DNA of 41,066 bases, taken from Candidatus Scatosoma pullicola (lineage in GTDB: Bacteria; Bacillota; Clostridia; Christensenellales; Borkfalkiaceae). Where the stretch lies: contig DVGN01000101.1 of the NCBI GenBank assembly GCA_018712725.1, forward strand, positions 1-41,066, written 5' to 3'. The translations under genes and the position numbers were made by a program. The notes beneath the pieces are model-generated. The model was not told the DNA's origin. It worked only from the letters and a program-made list of their open reading frames with translations, and did not search any database. Numbering within the stretch: position 1 is the first letter of the stretch; every line of letters begins with the position of its first letter. This document shows positions 23,781 through 33,771 of the stretch, piece by piece.

Positions 23781-23824
23781 GGACAGGTATATAAAGGGTA
23801 GGCAGAAACGGGGAGGTGATTGCC

Positions 23825-26800
23825 TTGAAAGAAAATCGGGAAAAGGAAAAAGACGAGAGGGGAAAGGATAAGGAATCGGGTGTCGTCACCCGGGAGAGCG
23901 TGAGCGCGGTGTGCGCTCTCTTTTCCGCGCTCGCTTTTTTCATCCTCTGCACCCGCTCTTTGATTTTCGGGAATATCGGCGTTGCCGTCAACTCTTTCCT
24001 TTTGGGAGTGTTCGGCTATCTCGCCTATCCCGTTCTTCTCGGCTGTATTTATTTGTCCGTGACGGCGTTTATCGGCAGGCGCTTCGTGCGCAACCGGAAG
24101 ATCGCCGCGGCGCTCGCCTGCGCCGTCGTGTTCGCGATGCTCATCGTGCACGCCGCCGTCACCTATTCGTGGGATTTGTCCGGGTATCTCTCCCGGTGTT
24201 TTTCCGCGCCCTCCGAAGGGGCGCACGGCATCGATTCCTGCGCGCCCGCGGGCTGGCTGGGCGGACTTGTCGTCTATCCGCTGGCGCGGCTGACCACCCG
24301 GATCGGCGCCATCGTCATCCTGTCCGTCCTGTTTTTGCTCTCCGCCTATCTCACCGTCTGGTTCTGGGCGGGCAAAGCCGTTCGTGCGGGCAGGCGTCCT
24401 TCTTCCGGAAAAGGGAAGAAATCCGTTGCCGAAGGCACTCCCGCAGACAGGGGAGCGCCGCAGTATGCTTCGCCCGCGCCCCGGCAGCCGATGCCGCAGA
24501 TGCAGCAGCCGATGCCGCCGCAGACGGCGCAGGTTCCTTATCCGGGAACGGAAGGGGGAGCGGTCCGCCCGGAGGTGCGGCAGCGCCCGGGGGTGTCTTT
24601 GCCCGACGAAGCGCCGCAGGCTCCTTCCGCGGGGTATTATGCGCCCCGGCAGCAGCCGGTGCAGCAGTCCGTGCAGCCGCCCGTCCGGCAGAGGGGGGGG
24701 AATGCGTTCTCTCCGTTCGGGACGAACGTCTATTCGCGCGGGGAGAGCCGCGAGCCGCAGTACGTCCCGCCGCAGGAACCGCCCCGCAAAGAGGCGGAGC
24801 CGGAGTATGCGAACAGCCGGGAATTTCTGTTCGGGAGCACGCCTGCGGAAATTTACCGCAAAAATCTCATCTTCGACAACAACGCGAGCGTGAACAAGCG
24901 CCCGCCCGCCGACCCCGATCAGCCGACGCTGTATTCGGGGACGTTTGCGGAGTCCTATTCTTCCGCTTATGAAAATTCCGTCAACGGGGAAGAGCGTTCC
25001 CGCCCCGCCAAGATCGTGACGGACAACGCGGAAAGGGAGGACGATTTCCGTCCCTTCCGCAACGGGGCCGACGCGGACGGGGGAGCGCGGGAAATGCCCG
25101 TCTCTTCCGGATCCGATTATCGTCAGACGCCCGTACAGCCCATGCAACCTATACAACCTGTGCAGCCCGTACAGCCTCAGCCTGTACAACCGCAGGCGCC
25201 CATACAGCCCGCGCAGCCATTTGCCGCGGATTTCGGAACGCCTTCTCCGCGCCCTTCGGTTTCCTTCCCGGACGTCCCGCGCGAACCGGAGGCGGACGAC
25301 GTCCGCCGCTCGGATCCCCTTCCGCCGGCGGAAAGGGAGGATGTGCGCATGTCGGAGGCGCCGGAAGAGGACATGCCCGACGACCGCACTTCCGGCCGTC
25401 CGAGTTTCATGGATATATTTTCCCCGTCCAATCCCAACATCTTCGGATCGGAGAGGGGAGGGGAGAACGACCGTCTCGGCAGGGAACGCGCTGACGAAGA
25501 TCTGCAGGATTCCCAGCCGGCAGACGCCGGGCGGACGGACGGATTTTCGGATTTCGGAAGCCGTCGCTCGGAAGAAGACCCGGAAATGCCGGTACGGGAG
25601 AGCCGCCGGGACGCGTTCGACGAAAATCCCTACACCCTCCGTTCCGACTTTTCGGAACGGGAAGATTCCCACAAAGGGGAGAGTTTCGACGGGCGTCCGG
25701 ATGAGATCGACGGTCTGTCCGCCCCTTCGGACGGCGGATTCGGCGGGCGGATGAACCGCGCGGACGACGCGGATTTTTCGGAGCGCCGTTCGGACGATTT
25801 TACAGACCGGCGTTCGGATGACTTTTCGGATCGTCGCTCGGACGACTTTTCGGACAGGCGTTTGGAAGAGGAGGCGCCCTCCGTGCGGCAGGAGCCGGCG
25901 GAAAAGCCCCGCGAGCCAAAGCCCAAAAAGCCGCGCGCGCACAAGCCTTATCAGCATGTTCCGCTCGATTATTTCGACTGCCGGGACGTGGAGCCGGATG
26001 CGAGTTCGGAAGAGGTGGAAAACACCAAACAGACGATTTTGGAGACGCTCGAAGCCTTCAAGGTGAACGACGCGACGATCGGGTCGGTCACTTACGGTCC
26101 CACGGTCACGCGGTATAACGTCGTCATCCCGCGCAACATCGCGGCGCGGAAGGTCGTTTCGCTCGATCAGGAGATCGCGATGAACCTGTACGCGAGCAAG
26201 GGCGTCAACATCTATCCCAACTTCGACGACGGCGCGGTGAGCATCGAAGTGCCCAACAAGACCCGGCAGTTTGTGCAGCTCGGCTGCATGCTGACGGGGG
26301 ACGCCTACGTCAAAGCGAAGCCGACGGCGCTCGTCTTTGCAATGGGCAAGGACGTGGCGAACCGCAAGGTATACGGCGACATCTGCAAGATGACCCACCT
26401 TCTGGTGGCGGGCGCGTCCGGCTCGGGCAAGAGCGTGTTCCTGCGCAGCCTGATCATCAGCCTCATCTACAAATATTCGCCGCAGGAACTCCGCCTCATC
26501 CTCATCGACCCCAAAAAGACGGAATTTGTCATCTACGACCAACTTCCCCACCTTTTGATAAAGGACATCGTCACGGAGGTCAATCAGGTCATCCAGAGCC
26601 TCAACTGGGCGATAGGGGAGATGAACAGGCGTTACGACCTCTTCCAGCAGATGAGCCGCTCGGGGACGTACGTCGTCAATGTGGACGAGTACAACGCCGC
26701 GCTGCCCGCGGGGGAGGAAAAGCTCGCGAAGATCGTCATCATCGTGGACGAGCTCGCCGACCTCATGCTCTCCGCCAAGAAGGAAGTGGAGGACAGGATA

Positions 26801-27394
26801 CAGAACCTCACGCAGAAATCGCGCGCGGCGGGCATTCACCTCATCCTTGCGACGCAGCGCCCTTCGGCGGACGTCATCACGGGCGTCATCAAGGGCAATC
26901 TGCCCACCCGCATCGCCTTTGCCGTGGCGTCGGACGTGGACTCCCGCGTCATTCTCGACACGTCGGGGGCGCAGAAACTTCTGGGCATGGGCGATCTTCT
27001 GTATCTCATGGCGGGCATGAACACGCCCACCCGTGTGCAGGGCGCGTCCATCTCTTCGGAGGACGCCCAGAAGGTGGTCAACTACATCAAGGCGAACAAC
27101 GAGGCGGATTTCGACGAGTCCGTTTCCGATTTCATCAACAACACCCACTCTTCGGAGGAGGGCGACGATGACGAAGTGGAGGACGTCTATATCGACGCCC
27201 TGCGCTATATCATTCAGAGCGGCAGCGCGTCCATCTCCATGATCCAGAGAAAGTGTTCGGTCGGCTACAACAAGGCGGGCAAGATCATCGAATGGATGGA
27301 GGACAAGAACTACATTTCGGCGTTCGACGGCGCGAAGGCGCGGGACGTGCTCATCACCAAAGAGCAATTCGAAAGCAAATACGGGCCCCTTTGA
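23825..27394 (+). CDS. ftsK: DNA translocase FtsK/SpoIIIE, TTG start
   Basis: Septum-located DNA pump that clears chromosome from the closing septum. 1189 aa. The TTG at 23825 follows GGGAGGTGAT; an in-frame GTG at 23816 overlaps that site. Four TM helices lie within about 26-180. A linker of about 520 residues, rich in Pro/Gln (QPMQPIQPVQPVQPQPVQPQ region) and then Arg/Ser/Asp, includes tandem SDDFxDRR units at 25780-25865. The motor starts near residue 710 (HVPLDYFDCRDVEPDASSEE), with Walker A AGASGSGKS (about 861-869), IDPKKTEF, Walker B VIIVDELADLM (about 970) and LATQRPSADVITG. The C-terminal winged-helix gamma domain is IQSGSASISMIQRKCSVGYN to the end. Usual length is about 750-900 aa; the excess is linker. 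Confidence 0.96.
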   Translation: MKENREKEKDERGKDKESGVVTRESVSAVCALFSALAFFILCTRSLIFGNIGVAVNSFLLGVFGYLAYPVLLGCIYLSVTAFIGRRFVRNRKIAAALACAVVFAMLIVHAAVTYSWDLSGYLSRCFSAPSEGAHGIDSCAPAGWLGGLVVYPLARLTTRIGAIVILSVLFLLSAYLTVWFWAGKAVRAGRRPSSGKGKKSVAEGTPADRGAPQYASPAPRQPMPQMQQPMPPQTAQVPYPGTEGGAVRPEVRQRPGVSLPDEAPQAPSAGYYAPRQQPVQQSVQPPVRQRGGNAFSPFGTNVYSRGESREPQYVPPQEPPRKEAEPEYANSREFLFGSTPAEIYRKNLIFDNNASVNKRPPADPDQPTLYSGTFAESYSSAYENSVNGEERSRPAKIVTDNAEREDDFRPFRNGADADGGAREMPVSSGSDYRQTPVQPMQPIQPVQPVQPQPVQPQAPIQPAQPFAADFGTPSPRPSVSFPDVPREPEADDVRRSDPLPPAEREDVRMSEAPEEDMPDDRTSGRPSFMDIFSPSNPNIFGSERGGENDRLGRERADEDLQDSQPADAGRTDGFSDFGSRRSEEDPEMPVRESRRDAFDENPYTLRSDFSEREDSHKGESFDGRPDEIDGLSAPSDGGFGGRMNRADDADFSERRSDDFTDRRSDDFSDRRSDDFSDRRLEEEAPSVRQEPAEKPREPKPKKPRAHKPYQHVPLDYFDCRDVEPDASSEEVENTKQTILETLEAFKVNDATIGSVTYGPTVTRYNVVIPRNIAARKVVSLDQEIAMNLYASKGVNIYPNFDDGAVSIEVPNKTRQFVQLGCMLTGDAYVKAKPTALVFAMGKDVANRKVYGDICKMTHLLVAGASGSGKSVFLRSLIISLIYKYSPQELRLILIDPKKTEFVIYDQLPHLLIKDIVTEVNQVIQSLNWAIGEMNRRYDLFQQMSRSGTYVVNVDEYNAALPAGEEKLAKIVIIVDELADLMLSAKKEVEDRIQNLTQKSRAAGIHLILATQRPSADVITGVIKGNLPTRIAFAVASDVDSRVILDTSGAQKLLGMGDLLYLMAGMNTPTRVQGASISSEDAQKVVNYIKANNEADFDESVSDFINNTHSSEEGDDDEVEDVYIDALRYIIQSGSASISMIQRKCSVGYNKAGKIIEWMEDKNYISAFDGAKARDVLITKEQFESKYGPL

Positions 27395-27421
27395 TAAAGG
27401 GCGGCGCAGGGAAAGGCAGAT

Positions 27422-28774
27422 ATGTGGAAAGATAAAAAATTCGGCGTCGTTTCGCTCGGCTGTGACAAAAACCGGGTGGACAGCGAGAAACTTCTGGCGC
27501 TTCTGAAAGGGCGGGGCTGTACGGTCACGGACGACCCGAAAGAGGCGCAGATCATCGTCGTCAATACCTGCGCCTTTCTGGAATCGGCGCGCGGAGAGGC
27601 GATCGACGCCGTTTTGGAGTGCGCGGAATACAAGCGCACGGGCAGGCTGGAAAAGCTCGTCGTGACGGGCTGTCTGCCCCAGAAGTTCATCGGCGAACTC
27701 TTCGCCCCCCTCACGGAGGCGGACGTCTTTCTCGGCATCGGCGATTACGAAAAGATCTTCGACGCGCTCGAACGCGCTTACCGGACGGGAGAAAGGCAGA
27801 ATTTCGTGGGCGCGGGGGCGGACGCCTTCCGGGCGGAACGGGTGCTGACGACTCCCGTCCATTACGCCTATCTGAAAATCGCGGACGGGTGCAACAATTT
27901 CTGCACCTATTGCCTCATCCCGAAGATCCGCGGCAGATACCGCTCCTATCCCATGGAAGATCTCGTAAAAGAGGCGGAGGGGCTGGGGGAGCTGTCCGAA
28001 CTCATCGTCGTCGCGCAGGACACCACCCGCTACGGACAGGACCTGTACGGGGAGAACAGATTCGTCTCCCTTTTGCGCGCCCTTTCCGCGCTGGACAATA
28101 TCCGCGCGATCCGGCTCCTGTACTGCTATCCCGACGTCATCGGGGACGAACTCATCGACGAGATCGCCCGCAACGGCAAAATCGTCAAATACATCGATAT
28201 CCCCCTCCAGCATTCGGAGGACGGGGTCCTGCGGCGGATGAACCGCAAGGGGAGCCGCGAAAGTTATCTCGCCCTGCTGCAAAAGCTGCGCGAAAGGGTG
28301 CCGGGCATCGCGATCCGCTCCACCTTCATCGCGGGCTTCCCGGGGGAGACGGAAGAGGACTTCGAAGGTCTGCGCTCCTTTTTGCGGGAGGCGAAGCTGA
28401 CAAACTGCGGCTTTTTCGCCTACTCGCGGGAGCCGGACACCGCCGCGGCGAAGATGCCGGCGCAAATTCATCCTTCCTCCAAGCGCCGCCGCGTCCGCCT
28501 GCTGTACGAGACCCAGCGCCCGATCTCCGAAGCCTTTCTCTCTTCCTTCGTCGGGAAGGAGATCGACGTGCTCTGCGACGGGATTGATTACGATAAAAAC
28601 TGCTTTTTCGGCAGGGCGTATTTCAGCGCCCCGGACATCGACGGCAAAGTGTATTTCAACGCCCGCGAGGCGGTGCAGGGGGAGGTGTATCGGGTGAAGA
28701 TCGCCCGCGCCGACAGTTACGACCTGTACGGCGCCGCGGAGGACTTCGGCGGGGACGCTCCGCCGGAGGATTGA
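27422..28774 (+). CDS. rimO: Ribosomal protein S12 methylthiotransferase
   Basis: Radical-SAM enzyme that adds a methylthio group to an Asp of ribosomal protein S12. 450 aa. The N-terminal MTTase domain carries the first [4Fe-4S] ligands Cys14, Cys50 and Cys84 (VSLGCDKNRVDSE, NTCAFLESA, VTGCLPQ). The radical-SAM cluster is C157-x3-C161-x2-C164 (GCNNFCTYCLIPKIRG). Then YIDIPLQHSEDGVLRRMNR and FIAGFPGETEEDFE, and a C-terminal TRAM domain. SLGCDKNRVDSE distinguishes RimO from the tRNA enzyme MiaB. It follows ftsK by 27 bases. Confidence 0.97.
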   Translation: MWKDKKFGVVSLGCDKNRVDSEKLLALLKGRGCTVTDDPKEAQIIVVNTCAFLESARGEAIDAVLECAEYKRTGRLEKLVVTGCLPQKFIGELFAPLTEADVFLGIGDYEKIFDALERAYRTGERQNFVGAGADAFRAERVLTTPVHYAYLKIADGCNNFCTYCLIPKIRGRYRSYPMEDLVKEAEGLGELSELIVVAQDTTRYGQDLYGENRFVSLLRALSALDNIRAIRLLYCYPDVIGDELIDEIARNGKIVKYIDIPLQHSEDGVLRRMNRKGSRESYLALLQKLRERVPGIAIRSTFIAGFPGETEEDFEGLRSFLREAKLTNCGFFAYSREPDTAAAKMPAQIHPSSKRRRVRLLYETQRPISEAFLSSFVGKEIDVLCDGIDYDKNCFFGRAYFSAPDIDGKVYFNAREAVQGEVYRVKIARADSYDLYGAAEDFGGDAPPED

Positions 28775-28830
28775 CTTTTTGCGCGCCGGCGTCCGGCGGG
28801 CATTTTATCGGAAAAGGAGTGACTGCAATC

Positions 28831-29421
28831 ATGAATCTGCCCAACAAAATATCCCTTGCGAGAATCTGCATGATTCCCGTATTCGTGCTGTTTTTCTTTC
28901 TCGAAGCGGTGCCCTTCAACCAGGTCATCGCCGCCGTGATCTTTGCGGCCGCGGCGCTCACCGACCTTCTGGACGGACATATCGCCCGCTCGCGCGGGTT
29001 GGTCACCAATCTCGGAAAATTTCTCGATCCCATCGCGGACAAAGTGCTGGTGATGACGGCTTTCGTCCTGATGCTCACGGCGGACGACATCTTCGGGCTG
29101 TTGGGCGGCTGGTGCTATATTGCGGGGGCGGTCTGCATCTGCGTCATTCTCGCGCGCGAACTCATCATCAGCGCCTTCCGCCAGATCGCGGCGGCTTCGG
29201 GCGTCGTGCTCGCGGCGGAAAAACTCGGCAAGTACAAGACGACTTTTCAGGATCTCAGCGTGTTCGTCCTCCTTCTGTCCGCAGATATTTCGGGCAGGGC
29301 GGGGCAGGTCGTGAATATCGTCGGGCTCGTGCTGTTCGCGGTCGCGGTCGTCCTCACCGTCTGGTCGGGGATTTCCTATGTCGTCCGCAACAGACAGGTT
29401 CTGAAAGACACCGAACACTGA
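28831..29421 (+). CDS. pgsA: CDP-diacylglycerol:glycerol-3-phosphate 3-phosphatidyltransferase
   Basis: Membrane enzyme making phosphatidylglycerol phosphate. 196 aa from ATG 28831 (MNLPNKISLAR), preceded by AAAAGGAGTG. It contains the complete CDP-alcohol phosphotransferase signature D-x2-DG-x2-AR-x8-G-x3-D-x3-D (DLLDGHIARSRGLVTNLGKF, then LDPIADK) and about five TM helices. rimO-pgsA-cinA-recA is a conserved Firmicutes neighbourhood. Confidence 0.96.
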   Translation: MNLPNKISLARICMIPVFVLFFFLEAVPFNQVIAAVIFAAAALTDLLDGHIARSRGLVTNLGKFLDPIADKVLVMTAFVLMLTADDIFGLLGGWCYIAGAVCICVILARELIISAFRQIAAASGVVLAAEKLGKYKTTFQDLSVFVLLLSADISGRAGQVVNIVGLVLFAVAVVLTVWSGISYVVRNRQVLKDTEH

Positions 29422-29446
29422 CGGACCCGCTGCGGAAAGGAGGGAT

Positions 29447-30553
29447 ATGAAAAACGCCTGCATCGTTTTAAGAAATTGCAAAGACAGCCTTTCCGCCGTC
29501 GATTTCGGCTGCGTCGCGGACGCGTTTTTGTCGGGCGGATATGCCTTTTCCGAGATCCGCATCCTCTCTTCGGAGGAGGAGAAAGAATTTTCGGACGCCT
29601 TTTCCGCCCTCCGCGCGGAGGCGGAAAATCTCGCGGTCGTCCTGCCTTCGGAATCCCTGATCGCCGTCGGCAGCCGTTTGGCGGCATTGCTCGGCGCGCC
29701 CTGTTCCCGCCGCACCCTCTCGGGGGCGGGTATCTTTGAAAAGGGGGATTTTACCCTCTTTCTGCTCGCCGCGGACAAAGGGGAGGCGGGCGCGGAATAC
29801 GTCCGCGGGGTGTGCGTTCCCTTCCTGGAAGGGAAATACGGCATCCGTTACGACCGGATGGTGCTGCGCGCCGTCGGGGCGGAGCCGGAAAGGGTCAGGC
29901 GCCTGCTCGCGGACGCGAAACGCATGAGCGGGGACAGATTGACGTATAATTACAGAAGGAGATATGCGGAGGACGTCATCGAAATCGTCTACGATTCCTC
30001 CGTGCCCAGGATGCTCACCGACGACGTGCTTCGCCTGTTGGCGGAGGGGCTGGGGGACAGCGTCTATGCGCTCGACGATACCCCCATCGAAAAGCGGCTG
30101 GTGCAGCTTCTTAAACTCCGCGACAAAAAGATCAGCGTCGCGGAATCCTTTACGGGGGGCGGCGTGGCAAGGCGGATCGTCTCCGTCCCCGGCGCCAGCG
30201 AAGTGTACTTCGAAGGGCTGAACACCTACGACGAACGGGCGAAAATCAAGCGGCTGGGGGTGTCGGAATACACGCTCGGCACGATGGGCGCCGTGTCGGA
30301 CGAAACGGCTTACGAGATGGCGTCCGGGCTCATCGCCACGGGGGACTGCGACATCGCCGTCGCCACGACGGGGCTTGCGGGGCCCAGGTCGGACAGGACG
30401 GAACTGCCCGTCGGGCTCTGTTATCTCGCAGTGGGGCTGAAAGAAAAGGTGTACGTCTATCGGCACCGCTTTTCCGGCTCCCGGGAGGACATCACGGAAA
30501 CGGCGATCAACTACGCGCTGTTTCTCGCCTACCGGCAGCTTAAAAACCTTTGA
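29447..30553 (+). CDS. cinA: CinA-like protein: degenerate N-terminal domain, PncC-type C-terminal domain
   Basis: Precedes recA as cinA does in many Firmicutes. 368 aa. The C-terminal part, from about residue 220, is a good CinA_C/PncC (NMN deamidase) domain: [75 protein letters not shown]. The N-terminal 215 residues keep only the outline of the MoCF/COG1058 pyrophosphatase domain: the GGLGPTxDD phosphate loop is not seen, and the protein is shorter than the usual 410 aa or so. NMN recycling would link it to nadE two genes downstream. The N-terminal activity is probably lost. Confidence 0.88.
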   Translation: MKNACIVLRNCKDSLSAVDFGCVADAFLSGGYAFSEIRILSSEEEKEFSDAFSALRAEAENLAVVLPSESLIAVGSRLAALLGAPCSRRTLSGAGIFEKGDFTLFLLAADKGEAGAEYVRGVCVPFLEGKYGIRYDRMVLRAVGAEPERVRRLLADAKRMSGDRLTYNYRRRYAEDVIEIVYDSSVPRMLTDDVLRLLAEGLGDSVYALDDTPIEKRLVQLLKLRDKKISVAESFTGGGVARRIVSVPGASEVYFEGLNTYDERAKIKRLGVSEYTLGTMGAVSDETAYEMASGLIATGDCDIAVATTGLAGPRSDRTELPVGLCYLAVGLKEKVYVYRHRFSGSREDITETAINYALFLAYRQLKNL

Positions 30554-30579
30554 AAAAAGCAAAAAAACACAGGAGTGAA

Positions 30580-31656
30580 ATGGATATGGCAAACGAAAAG
30601 ACCAATGGCGAAAAAACGGGGCGGGATAAGATCAACGCCGACAAGATGAAGGCGCTCGACGCCGTTTTGCTGCAAATCGAAAAGCAGTACGGCAAGGGTT
30701 CCATCATGCGGCTGGGCGACGAAGCGGGACAGACGGAGATCGACGTGATCCCCACCGGCTGCCTCACCCTCGATCTCGCCCTCGGCATCGGCGGTTTCCC
30801 CCGGGGCAGAATCATCGAAATCTACGGTCCCGAATCTTCGGGCAAGACGACGGTCGCCCTGCACGCCATCGCCGAGACGCAGAAACTCGGCGGCGTGGCG
30901 GCGTTCATCGACGCGGAACACGCGCTCGATCCCGTCTATGCGAAAAAACTCGGCGTCGATCTCGAAAATCTGTACGTCTCCCAGCCGGATACGGGGGAAC
31001 AGGCGCTCGACATCACCGACGCGCTCGTGCGCAGTTCCGCCGTGGACATGATCGTCATCGACTCGGTGGCGGCGCTGACCCCCAAGGCGGAAATCGAAGG
31101 GGATATGGGGGACAGCCACGTCGGCTTGCAGGCGCGGCTGATGTCTCAAGCTCTCCGCAAACTCACCGCCATCGTCAATAAATCGCATACCTGCGTCATC
31201 TTCATCAACCAGCTCCGCGAAAAGGTCGGGGTGATGTTCGGCAATCCCGAGACGACGCCGGGCGGCAAGGCGCTCAAATTCTACGCCAGCATCCGCATCG
31301 ACGTCCGCCGCACGGAAGCGATCAAGGACGGGGACGGCGTGATGGGCAACCGCACCAAGGCGAAGGTCGTCAAAAACAAGCTGGCGCCCCCCTTCAAGCA
31401 GGCGGAATTCGACATCGTGTTCGGCGAAGGCATCTCGCAGGAGGGCTGCATCATCGACACGGGCATCCAGTACGGCGTCATCGAAAAGAGCGGCGCCTGG
31501 TTCAGCTACGGCGGCAACCGCGTGGCGCAGGGCAGGGAGAAGATGCGGCAGTTTCTCAAAGACAACCCCGAAGTCCGCGCGGAGATCGAAGGCAGGATCC
31601 GCGAAGCGGCAAAGGGAAAGCCCGCAGAGGCGGAAGAACAGCCGGAGGAAGTCTGA
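30580..31656 (+). CDS. recA: Recombinase RecA
   Basis: Strand-exchange and SOS coprotease filament protein. 358 aa. Starts possible at ATG 30580 or 30586; AGGAG is at 30571-30575. Walker [10 protein letters not shown] (83-91), [31 protein letters not shown], loop L2 [40 protein letters not shown]. The acidic tail [10 protein letters not shown] is typical. It follows cinA by 26 bases with no promoter or LexA-like box visible in that gap, so it is read from the ftsK operon unless an internal promoter lies in cinA. Confidence 0.98.
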   Translation: MDMANEKTNGEKTGRDKINADKMKALDAVLLQIEKQYGKGSIMRLGDEAGQTEIDVIPTGCLTLDLALGIGGFPRGRIIEIYGPESSGKTTVALHAIAETQKLGGVAAFIDAEHALDPVYAKKLGVDLENLYVSQPDTGEQALDITDALVRSSAVDMIVIDSVAALTPKAEIEGDMGDSHVGLQARLMSQALRKLTAIVNKSHTCVIFINQLREKVGVMFGNPETTPGGKALKFYASIRIDVRRTEAIKDGDGVMGNRTKAKVVKNKLAPPFKQAEFDIVFGEGISQEGCIIDTGIQYGVIEKSGAWFSYGGNRVAQGREKMRQFLKDNPEVRAEIEGRIREAAKGKPAEAEEQPEEV

Positions 31657-31698
31657 TCCCCGCGCGCGGAAAAGGCGCGGACAGGATATAAGAAAGGC

Positions 31699-33630
31699 AT
31701 GAAATACGGTTTTGTCAAAGCCGCGGCGGCAAGCCCGGAGCTTCGGGTCGCGGACGTAAAATTCAATACCCTGAAAATCGAAGAGGAGATCGCGCGGCAG
31801 ACGGCGGCGGGGACGGAAATTCTCGTCTTTCCCGAACTTTCCCTCTGCGGCTATACCTGCGGCGATCTGTTTTTGCAGCCCCTGCTCGTGCGGTCATGCC
31901 GGTCGGCGCTGCGGGAAATCACCGCGTTCACCAAGGGCATTCCCATGCTCGTGTTCGCGGGGCTGCCCGTCGCCTGCGGCGAAAAGCTGTACAACTGCGC
32001 CGCGGCGATCTGCGACGGCAGGGTTTTAGGCGTCGTCCCCAAAACGCATATCCCCAACTATTCGGAGTTTTACGAGCGGCGGTATTTCTCCCCCGCGCCC
32101 GCGGGGATGAGCCGCGTCCGCCTGTGGGAAGGGGAGGAGGGCGAAGTGCCCTTCGGCACCGATCAGCTGTTCGCGGACGAAAGGATACCCGGGCTGGCGG
32201 TCGCCTGCGAGATCTGCGAAGATCTGTGGGTGGGCAATCCGCCTTCCACCCGCCATGCCGCCAACGGCGCGGCGATCGTGGTCAACCTCTCCGCCTCCGA
32301 CGAGACGATCGGCAAGGCGGAATACCGCCGCATGCTCGTTTCGGCGCAGTCGGGCAAAAATCTCTGCGCCTACGTCTACGCGGACGCGGGCATGGGGGAA
32401 TCGACGACGGACATGGTGTTCGCCGGACATCACCTCATCGCGGAAAACGGCAGCGTGCTGGCGGAAAATAAGCCTTTTGAAGGGGGATGCGCCGCCGCCG
32501 AAATCGATTTGGCTTTTCTCCTTTCGGAACGCCGGAAAATCACGACGTTTTCCGCTTCGGACGGGGCGGGATATGTCCGCACCGCCGCTTCCTTCGCGGG
32601 GGAAGGGGAGTTGTCTTTGCGCAAGGTCTCCCGCACCCCCTTCGTGCCCGAAGAGAGCGCGGAACTCGGCAGGCGGGCGGAACTCATCCTGTCCATGCAG
32701 GCGCACGCGCTCGCCAAGCGGCTGAAACACACGGGCGCGGGCACGGCGGTCATCGGCATTTCGGGCGGGCTGGATTCTTCGCTCGCTCTGCTGGTCGCCG
32801 CGCGGGCGTTCGACCTCATCGAAAAGCCGAGAAAGGACATCCTCGCCGTCACCATGCCGGGGTTCGGCACGACGGGCAGGACGTACCAGAACGCCCTCCG
32901 CCTCATCGGCTGCGTGGGGGCGACCTGCCGCACCGCCGATATTTCCAAAAGCGTTCTCGGGCATTTCAAGGATATCGGCCACGATCCCGAAAAGAGGGAC
33001 GTCACTTACGAAAACGCGCAGGCGCGCATGCGCACGCTCATCCTCATGGATCTCGCCAACCAGACGGGCGGACTGGTCGTGGGGACGGGGGATCTGAGCG
33101 AACTCGCGCTCGGCTGGTGTACCTATAACGGCGATCATATGTCCATGTACGCGGTCAATTCTTCGGTGCCCAAAACCCTGGTGCGCCATCTCGTCCGCTA
33201 TGAGGGCAAGCGGGCGGGGGGAGAGGAGGAGAGCGTGCTTTCCGACATTCTCGCCACCGAGGTCTCTCCCGAGCTGCTTCCGCCCGACAAGGACGGAAAG
33301 ATCGCCCAAAAGACGGAGGATATCGTAGGGCCTTACGAGCTGCACGATTTCTTCCTCTATCGAGCCATCCGCTGCGGCGATACGCCCGAAAGGGTGCTCT
33401 ATCTCGCCGGATACGCCTTCCGCGGGATTTATCCCAGGGAGACGCTGCTTTTCTGGCTGAAAAATTTCTACCGGCGTTTCTTCTCGCAGCAGTTCAAGCG
33501 CTCGTGCATCCCGGACGGGGTCAAGATCGGTTCGGTCACCCTGTCTCCGCGGGCGGACTGGCGGATGCCTTCGGACGCGTCCGCGTCCCTGTGGCTGGAA
33601 GAGCTCGCCCCGGACAGCGACAAAGCATAA
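31699..33630 (+). CDS. nadE: Glutamine-dependent NAD+ synthetase
   Basis: Last step of NAD synthesis, using glutamine nitrogen. 643 aa, the long two-domain form. The N-terminal nitrilase-type glutaminase carries Glu46 (VFPELSLCGYTCGDLF), Lys115 (PKTHIPNYSEFYE) and Cys173 (CEICEDLW) as catalytic triad. The C-terminal synthetase has the PP-loop SGGLDSS (about 355-361), TMPGFGTTGRTYQNA, VGTGDLSELALGWCTYNGDHMSMY and a NFYRRFFSQQFKRSCIPDG ending. The start ATG 31699 follows AGAAAGG, a modest ribosome site. It lies between recA and rny and is closed by a strong terminator. Confidence 0.97.
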   Translation: MKYGFVKAAAASPELRVADVKFNTLKIEEEIARQTAAGTEILVFPELSLCGYTCGDLFLQPLLVRSCRSALREITAFTKGIPMLVFAGLPVACGEKLYNCAAAICDGRVLGVVPKTHIPNYSEFYERRYFSPAPAGMSRVRLWEGEEGEVPFGTDQLFADERIPGLAVACEICEDLWVGNPPSTRHAANGAAIVVNLSASDETIGKAEYRRMLVSAQSGKNLCAYVYADAGMGESTTDMVFAGHHLIAENGSVLAENKPFEGGCAAAEIDLAFLLSERRKITTFSASDGAGYVRTAASFAGEGELSLRKVSRTPFVPEESAELGRRAELILSMQAHALAKRLKHTGAGTAVIGISGGLDSSLALLVAARAFDLIEKPRKDILAVTMPGFGTTGRTYQNALRLIGCVGATCRTADISKSVLGHFKDIGHDPEKRDVTYENAQARMRTLILMDLANQTGGLVVGTGDLSELALGWCTYNGDHMSMYAVNSSVPKTLVRHLVRYEGKRAGGEEESVLSDILATEVSPELLPPDKDGKIAQKTEDIVGPYELHDFFLYRAIRCGDTPERVLYLAGYAFRGIYPRETLLFWLKNFYRRFFSQQFKRSCIPDGVKIGSVTLSPRADWRMPSDASASLWLEELAPDSDKA

Positions 33631-33654
33631 AACGGAGACAAATCAAAAATTTTT

Positions 33655-33688
33655 ATCCGCGCGGAACTTCGGTTTCGCGCGGATTTTT
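33655..33688 (+). terminator. Intrinsic terminator with UUCG tetraloop, end of the ftsK-nadE operon
   Basis: ATCCGCGCG (33655-33663) pairs with CGCGCGGAT (33676-33684). The stem continues as GAAC/GTTT to a C(TTCG)G loop, 13 pairs in all, followed by TTTTT. The UUCG loop is exceptionally stable. Confidence 0.92.
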
Positions 33689-33738
33689 CCGAAACGCAAA
33701 TATTTTCACCGCCGCGCCACAATTTTCTCCGTAAACAT

Positions 33739-33767
33739 TTGACTTTTATGCGGATTTATTGTAAAAT
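33739..33767 (+). promoter_or_regulatory. Sigma-A promoter of rny
   Basis: TTGACT (33739-33744), 17-base spacer, TAAAAT (33762-33767). The eleven bases AAACATTTGAC over its -35 also occur over the pot -35. A leader of about 95 bases follows. Confidence 0.75.
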
Positions 33768-33771
33768 AAAG

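Noticed and set aside
23540-28471. Antisense open frame of 1643 codons across murC, ftsK and rimO
   Set aside because: It is a shadow of GC-rich codon use on the coding strand: Arg/His/Asp-rich composition, no domain, no ribosome site, and the sense strand encodes clear families.
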